Shown piece by piece: positions 23,563-34,130 of a stretch of DNA of 64,000 nt. Position 1 is the first letter of the stretch; each line of letters begins with the position of its first letter. The notes below the pieces were generated by a model. The model was not told the origin of the DNA and searched no databases. It saw only the letters and a program-made list of their open reading frames with translations. The stretch is from Podocnemis expansa (lineage: Eukaryota > Chordata > Testudines > Podocnemididae): contig ML681995.1 of the NCBI GenBank assembly GCA_007922195.1, positions 20,451,924 to 20,515,923 on the forward strand, read 5' to 3'. The translations under genes and the position numbers were made by a program.

Positions 23563-24678
23563 GGCTTGAGAGAGTGAGAGATCATCTTGTAGAACAGGCT
23601 GTAGATCCTTGATGATGTGCTGTAGAGGTCTGATTTGGGGGTTGTAGCTGATGACTAGTGGCGTTCTGTTGTTTTCTTTCTTGCGCTTCTACTGTAGTAG
23701 TTGACTTCAGGGTACCACCTGGCTCTGTTAATCTGTTTCTTCACTTCCACAACTGGGCACTGTAGTTTTAAGAATGTTTGGCAGAGATCCTGAAAGTCTC
23801 TGTCTCTGAGGGATCAGAGCAAATATGGTCATATCTTAGGGTTTGGCTGTAGCTAATGGATTGTGTGGTGTGTTTTGGATGGAAGCTCAAGAGATGTAGG
23901 TAACTATACCAATCAATAGATTTTCGGTATAGGGTGGTGTTGATGTGTCCATCCCTAATTAGTACAGTAGTGTTCAGAGAGTGGATCTCCTGTGTGGAGT
24001 GTTCCAGACTAAGTTTAATTGTGGGGTGGAAATTGTTGAAACCTCTGTGAAAGTCTTCAAGGGCATCCCTAATGTGGCTCTAGATGAGAAGGATGTCATC
24101 AGTGTAGCACAAGTAGAGGAGAGGTGCTTCAGGATGAGACTTGTGGAAACTTTGTTCTAAGTCACCCATAAAAATGTTGGCATATTATGGGACTAGGCAC
24201 CCATAGCAATACTGTTGACTTGAAGGTATAAACTATCCTCAAAGTCACAAAGGTCGGTCACGAGGTGTGCTGTAGCATCATGTGGGATGGTTTTTCTAAC
24301 AGCTTGTAATGCATCTTTGTGTGTGATATTGGTGTAAAGAGCTTCTACATCCATAGTGGCCAGTATGGTGTTTTCTGGAAGCTCACCAACGGACTGGATT
24401 TTTCTCAGGAAGTCCGTCGTGTCTCGAAGATAGCTAGGAATGTTGATAGTATAGAGTTTGAGGAGAGAGTCTGCATAGCCAGATAAATCTGCTGTAGGAG
24501 TGCCGATGCCTGAGATGCTAGGGTGTCCAGGGTTTCTTTTTTAATTAATTTTAGGTAGTAGATAGAATATCCCAGGTCAGAGTTCTGGTGATATGTCTGT
24601 CTTTATTTGTTCAATAGAACAGCAGAAGTTGCTCTTTTACCCTCCTCCACTTAACTCTATTCTCTTAGAATATTCTTA

Positions 24679-25390
24679 GGATACATCTGCATGGCAACTA
24701 GAAAGCTGCGGCTGGCCTGTGCCAGCTCATTTGGGCTTATGAGGCTTCATTTCACTCCTAAGCAGGCTTCTGAACTCAGACTGGGAAGGTCCTGGAGCTG
24801 GGGCTCTAGCTTGAGCTTGGAAGTCTACTAAACAATGAACAACCAAGGGTTAAAGTAAGGGGGAATGCACAGGAACACAGTTCTGGGGCTCCCTATTTTT
24901 AGGCTGGCAGCATTCTGGAGCCCCTAAAAATAGAGGAACACATCAGAATGCTGCATTCTGGGGCCTCTCTAAAAACAGCACGAGCAGCAGGAATGCAGCA
25001 TTCTGGTGGCGCCACCTTAAGCCCAGCCAGCAGAGAGCTGCAGACTGGGAATTTTTGAATCTGCCCCCACAGGGCGGAGCAGCTTGTGGTTGGAAGCAGC
25101 TTCCAGCTGGTCAGGCAGTCTGCAAACAGCCCAGGTAAAGGCTTTGGGGGCGGGGGGGGGGCTGCTGGGCGTGCGCGTGTGTGTGTGTGTATTGGGGTAG
25201 GGGGTGGGTTCCAGGGATGGGTACTGGGGAGCCCACCCATGCCAGAGGGGTCCCCTCTGTGCTGGAGGGTTCTGGGGCCCACCAAATTATACTTTAACCC
25301 CTGTGCACAACCCCATGGCCTGAGCTATATGATCCTGATTCAGCTGGCTAGGGCCAACAGCAGGTTTTTCTCTGCATTATAGACATACAT
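24679..25390. mobile_element. Harbinger-like MITE split by a hAT insertion
   Basis: Left end GGATACATCTGC preceded by TTA (24676-24678); right end reads GCATTATAGACATAC near 25374-25388. With the hAT at 24844-25303 removed, the two halves join into one element of about 250 bp with loosely inverted ends. The right target flank has decayed, so that end is approximate. Confidence 0.6.
24844..25303. mobile_element. 460-bp hAT element with 14-bp inverted termini and 8-bp target duplication
   Basis: Begins CAAGGGTTAAAGTA and ends TACTTTAACCCCTG (inverse CAGGGGTTAAAGTA, one mismatch). It is flanked by TGAACAAC (24836-24843) and TGCACAAC (25304-25311), 7 of 8 identical. It contains a GT-rich tract near 25175-25190 and no transposase. 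Confidence 0.88.
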
Positions 25391-27837
25391 AGCATAGAGA
25401 CTCATTTTCAAAGTGACTCATTGTTACATCTTAAGATCATATATTAAAGACACTGATTTCATTTAAATACACTAGTGACTCACCAAGAGCCAGTAGACCC
25501 TCCCCGCCATTCTGGTTCCCAGAAATTATTTCAATCTACTCCAGTATTCAGAAATTTCTGTGATAATATAGTGGCCTGCCACAGCAGACTGCCCTGTGGG
25601 TACACATGGTGCATGCCCATTTATGTAGCAAGTTTATATTTTACCTTAGTCCTAGTTGCAGAAGGTAGCCATTGTTATGTAAGAGTATTTCTAAGGCACC
25701 TTTCCTGCAGTATTTAAGTTTCTCCTTTTAACAAGTGGGTCTAATTCACTTTGAAAATTATTTCAGTTTAATATGCCTTCATTAACCTGTACAGACTATC
25801 AACATTGCCAACCCCAATCATTCGAAAATAGTGGTTCATGCCTCAAATAACAGAATTTAAAAAAAAAAAATCCTAGAATTGTCTTCAAAATAGTACTAAA
25901 AAAAACCTCATAGATTTGAGGCTCTTTTCATTTGCCTTCTGTTTTTTGAGTCCTTAGGGTTCATGCTTGTAAGCTTCTACAACCATGAGGTATAAAAACT
26001 CCCTTTTCTAATGAAAGCTATGATTCTGATGTATGGATGGCTCCAAGAGCTGAGGCTTTAAGAAAAAAACACCAGATATCACAAGACTTGCAGTGAGAGA
26101 GAGAGAGATCAACCCTGGAGCCCCAGTTTTGTTGTAATGCTTTGCAATGCTAAAATAAATTTTGTTTGAGGTAGTTTTTCAACTTCATAGCAGCAGCAGG
26201 GTGTTACCCAAACAGTTAGATCTCAATAAGCATACACCTTTCTCAGAAATGGTAAGATACCTGGTAGTTATAAGTAGCAGCCAGCAAAGGTTTTCTCATT
26301 CTTTCAATAGGCCAATTCACAAACTAACATGTAATATATTTTGTGACAGATACATGGGAAAGGAAGGTGGGTTTGGCAACTTTTATGCATGCAAGCAATC
26401 ATTCAGGTTGTCCTGCCTGGCTGCAGCAGGATAACTCAGGTGAGTGAGGACTGTTTGGATGAATAGAAAGGTTGCAGGCTCTGCCCTTTATTATCACAAA
26501 TTATTTGAAAATCAGTATTGCTGAATTGCCCGATCTGGGGGATCAGCACCCCAAAGTTCTAGGCAAAACATGCAATGAAAACTTGGTCCCTGCCATTAAT
26601 TGTTTTCACATCAAATACAAGACAACAGATGGATACGAACAGGTAGACAAAGCAGATGGTAACAATGAGACCACTATGAAGAGTCAGAGAAACAGCAGAG
26701 TCAACATATATGCTGAATGATCACTTTTTAAAATGGCATCATGACAAAGCCAATTTTAAGGAGGAACCTCAAGCAGAAAAACTGACCCATCTGAACACTA
26801 ATTTGATATGCCTATTAGAAACATGACTGCACATCATGGAATAATTTCCCAACAGGGTGCAAAGAAAATGCATCTCAGACTGATAACCTGTTAAATCCAA
26901 AACAAACCCCATTTGCTGCAATCATTTTTACAATGACTCTGAAATTTTACTTGAAGGGAGTGTGGCTTTGTTTATTTAGAAAAGAGATTAGTACAGCAGA
27001 GAGGTCTGTCTGAATGCAATCACTGCTGACTATGTTTTCTTAGCAATCTTCTCCAGCCTATGGTGGACTGCACTTTTTATGAAGGAAGCAGCATTCTAGT
27101 CTGACAGACAGTAACCACACACACACACATATATATATACACATTGTTCATAATGTCTCATTGAAAGAAAAGCTGTTAAATCAAACAAAGGCTGTCAGGC
27201 TAGAAATAAAGGACTCACTGAGAGACTACTTGGTGTTCACACAGTGATTTGTGGATAAAAGCGTGGAAGTGTTCCTGTTCCCATAAGGAAATGCCAACGT
27301 CAGTCTTTGCATTAACAACCTGCTTTCTCCGTCAGCTACTGTATAATTCCAGCCATACATTCCTCCATGTTTCCTTTAGCAATAAGAGCTTAATCCTGCA
27401 AACCGTTACCTGTAGAAATATTGGCACTGACCTGAAAGGGCCTTAAAGATGGATACTTGCTAAGCAGGGACTATTGACAACAGGTGTTACATTATAAGCA
27501 CTGTTGTGAGCTTTTCTTGGTGTTTTTGTTTTATGTTATTTACATATTTGCAAATATGTTGCTAATGTGCAAAAATGTTGATGGAAATTTATTTCTGTAG
27601 TGAGGTTGAACAATCTGACATTCACCAAATGTTATGTTTCTGCTTAAATCACCTTTCTCTATAACCTTAATTATACAACTCATCTTTAAACATACAGTAC
27701 AGTGGTCCGGATGCTAAAACCAACATTTTCAAATATGGATGTATTTAAATCCATATTCAATCTCTTGTGAGAACAGAGAGAAACCAGCTACAGACATTAA
27801 CATCAAATACATCTCCTCAACACATTCCTAATTTTAT
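25391..27837. other. Anonymous interval, no gene seen
   Basis: Contains a GA tract near 26095-26108 and an AC/AT dinucleotide tract at 27115-27143. No gene or bounded repeat recognised. Confidence 0.5.
27115..27143. repeat. Dinucleotide microsatellite (AC then AT)
   Basis: About seven AC units followed by about five AT units, then ACAC. Confidence 0.9.
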
Positions 27838-27931
27838 GGGCATGGCTACACTGCTGTGGGATTCTGGTAGCAGTCGAAGGGAGATACACAAAGGACTTAA
27901 AATACCTTCAACTGCCTACTTAACTATGGTG

Positions 27932-28134
27932 TGTAGTGATACGCTTGTAGAGGCTGTGAATTTAGAGACACTCCCTAGCATGGGCCAGTGTTGTGTAAAT
28001 TGGGAGACGTGCCCCAGAGAAGATTTAACATGGCTGCTCCCAGGTACACACCTGGATACCTGTCTGCATGATTAAAGTTCTATTCCTTACTCATTCAGTA
28101 GTATCGTCTTTAATGAACCCTCAAGATCATTACA
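27932..28134 (+). repeat. 5' LTR of the gypsy element
   Basis: 203 bp beginning TGTAGTGATACG and ending ATCATTACA. It contains ATTAAA at 28071-28076, a plausible polyadenylation signal, and a small hairpin CCAGGT/ACCTGG just before it. It matches 32361-32564 throughout. Confidence 0.95.
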
Positions 28135-28152
28135 TGGTGTCAGAAGATGGGG
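28135..28152 (+). other. Primer-binding site of the gypsy element
   Basis: TGGTGTCAGAAG begins directly after the LTR's terminal CA, as expected for a tRNA primer site whose complement ends in CCA. The particular tRNA was not identified. Confidence 0.7.
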
Positions 28153-28274
28153 AATGAGTTTGGAAACTAAAAAGACTTGGAGGAAAATTCCTGCATTTGT
28201 ACCTGAAAACAGAAAAACATCAGGGATCTCTGAAAACAAAGAAAGCCTTCAGCAAGTAAGTGTAAGCTCTAAAC

Positions 28275-28736
28275 ATGGATGCTTTACAGGCTCCTTCACC
28301 TCTCCAAATGTCTGGTAATGTTGCAGAAAACTGGCTAAAGTTTAAGCAGCAATTTCTGTTGTATTTGTCTGCCATTGGAGCGCAGAACAAAGATGAAAAG
28401 CAGAAATCATCTATATTTTTGCAGGTTGTTGGGGAGGCGGCACTGGATGTATATAATAACTTTGAATTTCAAGATGGTGAAAGCATGAATTTAAACACTA
28501 TACTGACTAAGTCTGAGGAATATTGCTTGCCAAAAATGAATGTGACTTTTAAGAGGCATAGATTTTTTACATGCATGCAAAAACCAGATAACACCATAGA
28601 CCAATATGTTATAGAATTAAGGAAACTCAGTAAAAGCTGTAACTTTGGTGGCTTGGCAGAGTCTCTGATCAAAGACAGACTCATTTGTCAATTGTGTCAA
28701 GAGAAAGACTGCTCAGAGAGGGAGAGACCTCTTTGA
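28275..28736 (+). pseudogene. Gypsy gag, N-terminal part, frameshifted
   Basis: Starts at an ATG 140 bp after the LTR. Encodes about 136 gag-like residues (capsid-type helical sequence, Trp-Leu-Lys-Phe near residue 20, YVIELRKLSKSC near 113-124). It then shifts frame between 28685 and 28736, where the following frame continues gag (LSIVSRERLLRE). Structural protein of a cytoplasmic particle; not functional as it stands. Confidence 0.85.
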
Positions 28737-29779
28737 ATGAAACCCTTCAAATATGTAGGGCCACTGAAATGGTAAAAACACAAGCAAAAGAGCTGAATTC
28801 ACCAGAAGGGACAGTGTATGCACTTAGACAAACAGCATGTAGCCAGAGTGGTTCAAATCACAATGTGGAACCAACCCCTGCTATCAGGAAGACCGAGTCC
28901 AGACAGTGTTGTGGGAAGTGTGGATCATGGCATGGTCCCAAACAGTGTTTTGCCTATGGGAAATTCTGTCATAACTGTGGGAAACTTAATCATTTTGCAA
29001 ACTGCTGCAGATCCCAAAGGTGCAAAAATCAAGTGCATTTAGTTACTGACAGTGAGACTGAGGGGTGCTTTGTAGATGTACTGGGATCAAGCAAACCTAG
29101 TGAGAGGGACTGGATACTGCCTCTGTCAGTGAATGGAACAATCATTCCACTGAAACTGGACACAGGAGCTCAGGTTAACATTCTGTCTACACGAGATTAT
29201 GGGAGACTGAGAATAAGACCCAAGCTGGGACCAACAAACATAAAAGTAACTGGGTATTCTGGAACAAATATACCTGTGCAGAGATGCTGCTTTGCTAGCG
29301 TTAACCATAAGACCACCATGTACAGGATGCCTTTCATTGTAGTGCCACAGGAGGTGACACCAATTTTGGGTCTAGCTGCCTGTGAGAAACTGAATCTGGT
29401 AAAAAGGGTGCTCTCACTACAAGATAGGGCTGCGTCTGGCTATGAGGCACTCCTTGAAGAATATCGGGACCTGTTTCAGGGATTGGGTTGCTTGCAAAGT
29501 GAACATACAATCCGCATAAACAAGCAGATCCCTCCAGTTATTCATCCACATAGAAAGGTGCCATTTGCACTCTGTGCTAAACTCAAGGCTGAGCTTGAAA
29601 GGATGGAAGCAATGCAAGTAATACAAAAAATAGAGGAGCCAACGGAATGGGTGAGCTCCCTAGTTATAGTGCAAAAAAGTAATGGCCAGCTACACATATG
29701 CTTAGATCCCGGAGACCTCAACAGAGCTATACAAAGAGAACATTTCAGACTACCAACTAGAGAAGAGATTATGGCTTAG
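28685..29779 (+). pseudogene. Gypsy gag C-terminus, zinc knuckles, protease and start of reverse transcriptase
   Basis: Frame of 364 codons. Two CCHC-type knuckles near residues 75-110 (Cys-X2-Cys-X3-His-X4-Cys, then Cys-X2-Cys-X4-His-X4-Cys) bind nucleic acid. An aspartic protease motif LDTGAQVNIL lies near residue 157. The reverse transcriptase N-terminus includes LVIVQKSNGQL and a degraded LDPGDLNRAI block, where the family usually has Asp-Tyr/Arg-x-Leu-Asn. Stopped by TAG at 29777-29779, inside the reverse transcriptase. Confidence 0.88.
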
Positions 29780-30109
29780 TTTGCAAATGCTCAATACTTC
29801 AGTAAATTGGATGCATCCTCTGGATTTTGGCAGCTAAAATTAACAGAAGAAAGCTTGAAATTATACACATTTAATACTCCTTTTGGAAGATACAGATTTT
29901 TACGCTTACCCTTCAGTATAGTTTCAGCACCAGAGGTGTATCACAAAACTGTATACATGATCTATGAACATATTAGCGGTGTGGACACCTCCATGGATGA
30001 CATCATCATTTGGGGCTCTACAAAAGAGGAGCATGATCATCGGCTTCGGCAAGTGTTGGATGCAACTAGAGCCGCAAACCTCAAACTAAATAAGGAGTTA
30101 GAGAACTGA
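29780..30109 (+). pseudogene. Gypsy reverse transcriptase, palm region
   Basis: Continues in the same frame after the TAG: YFSKLDASSGFWQL carries the motif A Asp, TPFGRYRFLRLPF precedes motif B, and SMDDIIIWG is the catalytic box (family Tyr-x-Asp-Asp, here Ser-Met-Asp-Asp). Ends at TGA 30107-30109. Read-through shows the connection domain continuing (LGMVNYLGKFIPN) with further breaks. Confidence 0.88.
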
Positions 30110-30851
30110 CTTTTATAGGGGACATTGTTTCCCATGAAGGTGTAAAACCAGATAAGAGGAAGATTTCAGCCATTGAAATGATGCCACATCCCCAGTCAAA
30201 GAAAGATGTCCAGCGGTTCCTGGGAATGGTTAACTATCTTGGAAAATTCATACCCAATCTTTCTGCCAAGGCGGCACCATTGAGACAACTCCTACAGGAC
30301 AAAAATGAATGGAGCTGGGATGCTGCACAGGAGGAATCACGGAGAAGTTGAAAACAAGACTTGATACAGGAACCAATATTGAAATTTTTTTGCTTCAGAG
30401 AAACCCATTAAAATTTCAGCGGATGCATCACAGTCTGGGTTGGGTGCCATGATTTTACAAAAAAATGAAGATTGCTGGCAACCTGTGGCATATGCATCCA
30501 AATCACTGACTGATGCAGAGACTAGATATGCACAGATTGAGAAGGAGCTTTTAGGAATCTTGTTTGCCTGTGAGAGATTCAATCAGTATATTTATGGACA
30601 GAGTGGAAGCTGAAACAGATCACAAGCCCTTGGTTGCATTATTTAACAAACCACTAAATGACTGTACCTTAAGGATTCAAAGAATGATGATCAAATTGCA
30701 GAAATACAATTTATTGGTGACCTACACACCAGGCAAATTTATGTTCACAGCAGATGCACTTTCCAGAGCAGTAGCATCCATGATACTTGAGAAGACACTG
30801 GAAACAGAAGTGCAAGCCTATGTAGATATGATTGTGAGCACAAATCCATAA
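30110..30851 (+). pseudogene. Gypsy reverse transcriptase thumb and RNase H remnant
   Basis: After the TGA, the thumb (GMVNYLGKFIP) and the RNase H start (KFFCFRETH-like, then a frame with SADASQSGLGAMI-like residues) appear in different frames, so at least one shift and one stop lie between 30109 and 30564. The last part (30564-30851) has ETDHKPLVALF and TYTPGKFMFTADALSRA, the usual RNase H end. Confidence 0.82.
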
Positions 30852-31279
30852 CTAACAGAAGACTGCAATGCATAAGAGAAGAGACTGAGAAAGATGAATC
30901 ACTGGGACTCCTCAAAGAGGTGATAATTAAAGGATGGCCTGAAACAATAAGCAGTTGCTCTCTAAGCATAAGAGACTATTGGAACTGCAGGCATGAACTG
31001 ACTGTGGTAGATGGGGTGATTTTCAAAGGTGGGAAGGTTGTAATACCACGGAGCCTCCAAAAAGAAATGTTACAGAAGATTCATGAAGGTCACTTAGGAA
31101 TTGAGAAGTGCAAAGAACGAGCACGGGAGGTCATGTATTGGCCGCAGATCAATCACGACATTACCAATGTGGTAAAAAACTGCTTTTCATGCTTGAAATA
31201 CAGGCCATGCCAACAGGCAGAGACACTGAGACCCCATCCTGTCCCACAGAGACCTTATGAGAAGGTAGGTGTGGAATGA
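30852..31279 (+). pseudogene. Gypsy integrase, zinc-binding N-terminal domain
   Basis: The frame at 30920-31279 carries the integrase HHCC domain: HEGHLGIEKC, then YWPQINHDITN and CFSCLKYRP. It is preceded by a linker and stops at TGA 31277-31279, just before the catalytic core. Confidence 0.88.
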
Positions 31280-31950
31280 TTTACCTGGCATTCCAAGGAT
31301 TACTTAATAGTCACTGATTATTATTCTTTAGATCCAGAAATTTGCACACTGAACAGTACTAACAGTAATTCAGTGATCACTGGCATGAAAGGAATTTTCT
31401 CCAGACATGGAATTCCTGATGAGGTCTTCAGCGACAATGGGCCACAATTTTCAAGTGCAGAATTCAGGCAATTTGCCTGAGATTGGGATTTTCATCATGA
31501 AACCTCCAGTCCAAATTATCCCCAATCCAACGGACTGGTAGACAGGTCTATACAGACAGTAAAGAACCTGATGAAAAAGACTTTTGAAAGTGGAGGTGAT
31601 CTGTATACAGCATTGCTGGTCTACCAAAGTACACCCTGGAGAATGGCTTTTCTCCAGCTCAGCTGTTAATGGGAAGAAGGATCAGATCTAATTTACCTAT
31701 TACTGATAAATTGCTGCAATCTCAGAACAATGCTAACATTCAGAAGATGAAAGAAAACCAGAAGTGGAAGCAGAAATATTATTTTGATAGAAGGGCTCGT
31801 GATCTTCCATCCCTTAACCCAGGAGATAGAGTGTGCCTGAGGAATCACTCCTCTAATACCTGGGGACAAAGAGGTGCTATTAAAAAACAGCTGCATCCAC
31901 AGTCTTACGTGGTCCACACAGATCAAGGGGACACATTTCGACGTAATTGA
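31280..31950 (+). pseudogene. Gypsy integrase catalytic core and C-terminus, broken
   Basis: Core blocks occur across frames: VTDYYSLDPEI (first acidic residue), EVFSDNGPQFSS (second), SSPNYPQSNGLVDRS containing the region of the final Glu, which reads Val-Asp here. A TGA follows QFA. The C-terminal frame 31669-31950 includes FDRRARDLPSLNPGDRV, typical of the gypsy integrase tail, then TGA. Part of the last segment continues to about 32150 as non-coding remains. Confidence 0.82.
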
Positions 31951-32344
31951 CGGGATCTACAACTTATTCCAGAAAGTTCCAACACCGTGGAAGTTGAGGT
32001 AGATGCTGGCATGCCTCCCCTGACTGATCTGATATCTTCAACACATGGTAATGAAACCATCAGAGAACAAGAGAATTCAAACCTGAATGAAGGACCAGTA
32101 CTGAGAAGATCTAGTCGAGTCATCAAACATCCAGAAAGACTCATAGAGATTTGCTAGGATATGTAAGGGAAGTGGGTGGTAAAGACTCACTTGAGAGTGA
32201 TGTGCTAGTAACCTCTCCTCTCTAGGTAGTTCAGATCCTGGGTTTATGGACTGTTCTTCTGCATGTTTTTTTTTAGATAACTGTTATGTGTTAGTGCATG
32301 AATTATTAGCTAGTTTTTATATGTATCTAACTGTTTACTTCTTT

Positions 32345-32360
32345 TCCTCAGGGGGGGAGA
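32345..32360 (+). other. Polypurine tract of the gypsy element
   Basis: GGGGGGGAGA lies directly before the 3' LTR, the expected plus-strand priming site. Confidence 0.85.
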
Positions 32361-32564
32361 TGTATTGATATGCTTGTAGAAGGCTGTGAATTTAGAGACA
32401 TTCCCTAGCATGGGCCAGTGTTGTGTAAATTGGGAGACGTGCTCCAGAGAAGATTTAACATGGCTGCTTCCAGGTACACACCTGGATACCTGTCTGCATG
32501 ATTAAAGTTCTATTCCTTACTCATTTAGTAGTATTGTCTTTAATGATCCCTCAAGATCATTACA
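32361..32564 (+). repeat. 3' LTR of the gypsy element
   Basis: 204 bp, TGTATTGATATG to ATCATTACA, with ATTAAA at 32501-32506. Six of the eight differences from the 5' LTR are C in the 5' copy and T here. Confidence 0.95.
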
Positions 32565-32754
32565 TGGCATCTTCAGTGTGCTTACTTTAATGGAAATGCC
32601 CTCCCTTTGGCTCAGTGCTACTCCAGTTGCCTGGGTGGTCTTCAGCAATCAAATTCTTGATCAGCTGAGTGGGTCTTCACAGACACTATCAGTCAATTGG
32701 GAAGATCGATCTGACGGTGGTGAATTTGCTGCCATCAGTGAAGACTAGCCCTAA

Positions 32755-33707
32755 AATCTTGTACTGTACGTACAATGGCCAGTATTCAAAAGGTAATAGT
32801 TATTGACTGTTTCCTATTCTGTACATGGGAAACATAAAACTGGTATCTGATATCATCCTGCATGCTTCTACTGCTCTAAGACTATAATAAAAGCAAAAGT
32901 TACTTGTGGTATAGCTACATATTTAAGTATTTCCTTGCTTTGCTGGAAGGACAGAGTGTGAATAACTGCAACCCCCATTTACATTTTTTTAAATAAAAAT
33001 GAAACTTTCTCAAAAGTTCTGGAGTTAAAATCTTCCCCCCTCATTTTAGTGACACTTTAGGCAACACACTTAGAACAAGCCAATTTTCATGACTCATTTA
33101 GCATAAAAACACCACAATATGACAAAAGTTAACAGCTGACTTTTTATTTATCTAATCTGTTTCCCTAGAGTCCTAGTTTTCAATAAGGTCCTGTGGTTTT
33201 AGTTATGTTTTCTAGCAGAGTTCACTGGAGTACATGCGCAAGGTCACAGTTCGAGTCGGATTTCGCCTGAACAAGAAGCCAGAATCCTCTGAGCTCCCAA
33301 ACCCTTTGCTTTTAAACCACATGACCACATGGGAATGATTTTTCTTCCAGAAAAACATAGTCTTTTGGATTAAATCATATTACAAAAATGGTATAAAGGC
33401 TGAATAGCCCACTTCTGTTTTAACGAATCCTATTGCACTGTAATGCTGAGCTTGGGTCATTCTAAGGCTTGTGGTCTAAACCAAATGGTTTTACTTCTGT
33501 TCTGAAATATCACAGGTAGATCTCACATATGAAGTTACATTCTCAGCCACTCCTTCACAGATCTTCTCATGGTTCACTAAGATCTTTGGGGTAGAAAGAA
33601 TCTCTCACAGCAAAGTATAAATCTGTGTTTTGGAGATCTAGAGATCAAGAAGAACATCCATATATGTAGAGTTGTCATAGCCAGATTGATCCTAGGATAT
33701 TAATGAC
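32755..33707. other. Anonymous interval, no gene seen
   Basis: AT-rich, with no coding-like frame or bounded repeat. Confidence 0.5.
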
Positions 33708-33969
33708 CAGGGCTGTCCTTTTGGGGGGACGGGCGACACAGGCCATCGCCCTGGGCCCTGCAGTTCCACACACAAAGCCAAGGTGGGGGGGGGGTGAGGG
33801 AAAGGGGAGAGGCAGGAACATGAACCTGGCCTCTGCTCTGGGTTGGCCCACCCCACCACCCCAACATGAGAAAGGGCCCCCACCCCACATGGGAAAGGAG
33901 TGTGGGGGTCCAACCCGGTGATTGGCCCTGGGCTCTGGGCCCCGCACCCCCCCCAGGGATGGCCTTCTG
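33708..33969. mobile_element. GC-rich hAT-like segment, ends uncertain
   Basis: Starts CAGGGCTGTCCTTTTGG, a hAT-type left end, and is abruptly GC-rich, with frames on both strands that lack domains. The right end near GGATGGCCTTCTG is a poor inverse match and no 8-bp duplication was found. Confidence 0.45.
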
Positions 33970-33989
33970 AAGAGACAAGCGGAGTAAGA

Positions 33990-34042
33990 ATATTTTCTTG
34001 GATCAACTTGTATTATTGAAAGAGATGTTTTGGAGCTTATAA
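33990..34042 (-). repeat. Terminal-repeat family 2, inverted arm
   Basis: GATCAACTTGTATTATTGAAAGAGA and TTTTGGAGCTTA match the inverse of the neighbouring copy at 34046-34130. The two lie head to head. Confidence 0.55.
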
Positions 34043-34045
34043 AAA

Positions 34046-34130
34046 CAGCTCTTTGTAAGCAAGAAAGCTTGTCTCTCTCACTAACAGAAATTGGTCCAAT
34101 AAAAGATATCTCACCCATCTTGCTCTCTAA
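34046..34130 (+). repeat. Terminal-repeat family 2 copy
   Basis: CAGCTCTTTGTAAGC, AAGAAAGCTTGTCTCTCTCAC, TAACAGAAATTGGTCCAATAA and TCACCCATCTTGCTCTC. It is the best-preserved family-2 copy here, but it lacks the CTGANGA block. Confidence 0.65.

Larger units (their letters stand above)
22807..24640 (-). mobile_element. Decayed Penelope-like element (reverse transcriptase plus GIY-YIG remnant)
   Basis: Penelope-like elements encode one protein with a reverse transcriptase followed by a GIY-YIG endonuclease. In minus-strand order there is a PGIFYLLPKI block near 24.55 kb, motif A MDVEALYTNI at 24325-24354, the catalytic YTDDIL at 24089-24106 and a Cys-rich GIY-YIG linker at 23290-23562. The endonuclease motif is broken: the Tyr-Ile-Gly equivalent reads Cys-Ile-stop. 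Several frameshifts and stops lie between motifs. The element ends at low coordinates in the dispersed terminal repeat (22807-22900). Its 5' end is not determined and may be truncated near the Harbinger-like element at 24.68 kb. Not functional. Confidence 0.85.
27932..32564 (+). mobile_element. Ty3/gypsy LTR retrotransposon, structurally complete but dead
   Basis: A 4.63-kb element with two about 204-bp LTRs (TGTA...TACA), a primer-binding site, a gag-pol region in the order gag, zinc knuckles, protease, reverse transcriptase, RNase H, integrase, and a polypurine tract. Integrase after RNase H is the gypsy order. No envelope-like frame is present. The coding region is broken by several stops and frameshifts. 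The two LTRs differ by about eight substitutions and one single-base indel, counted by eye. Target flanks are TGGTG (27927-27931) and TGGCA (32565-32569). Confidence 0.95.
27838..32751. mobile_element. Harbinger-like MITE interrupted by a gypsy retrotransposon
   Basis: The left part 27838-27931 (starts GGGCATGGCTACACTG) and right part 32570-32751 (ends CAGTGAAGACTAGCCC, followed by TAA) together match the intact copy at 7922-8217. Everything between is the LTR retrotransposon plus its target duplication. Confidence 0.7.

Noticed and set aside
27932..32564. Endogenous retrovirus with envelope gene
   Set aside because: Domain order and short LTRs fit a gypsy retrotransposon; no envelope-like frame exists between integrase and the polypurine tract.
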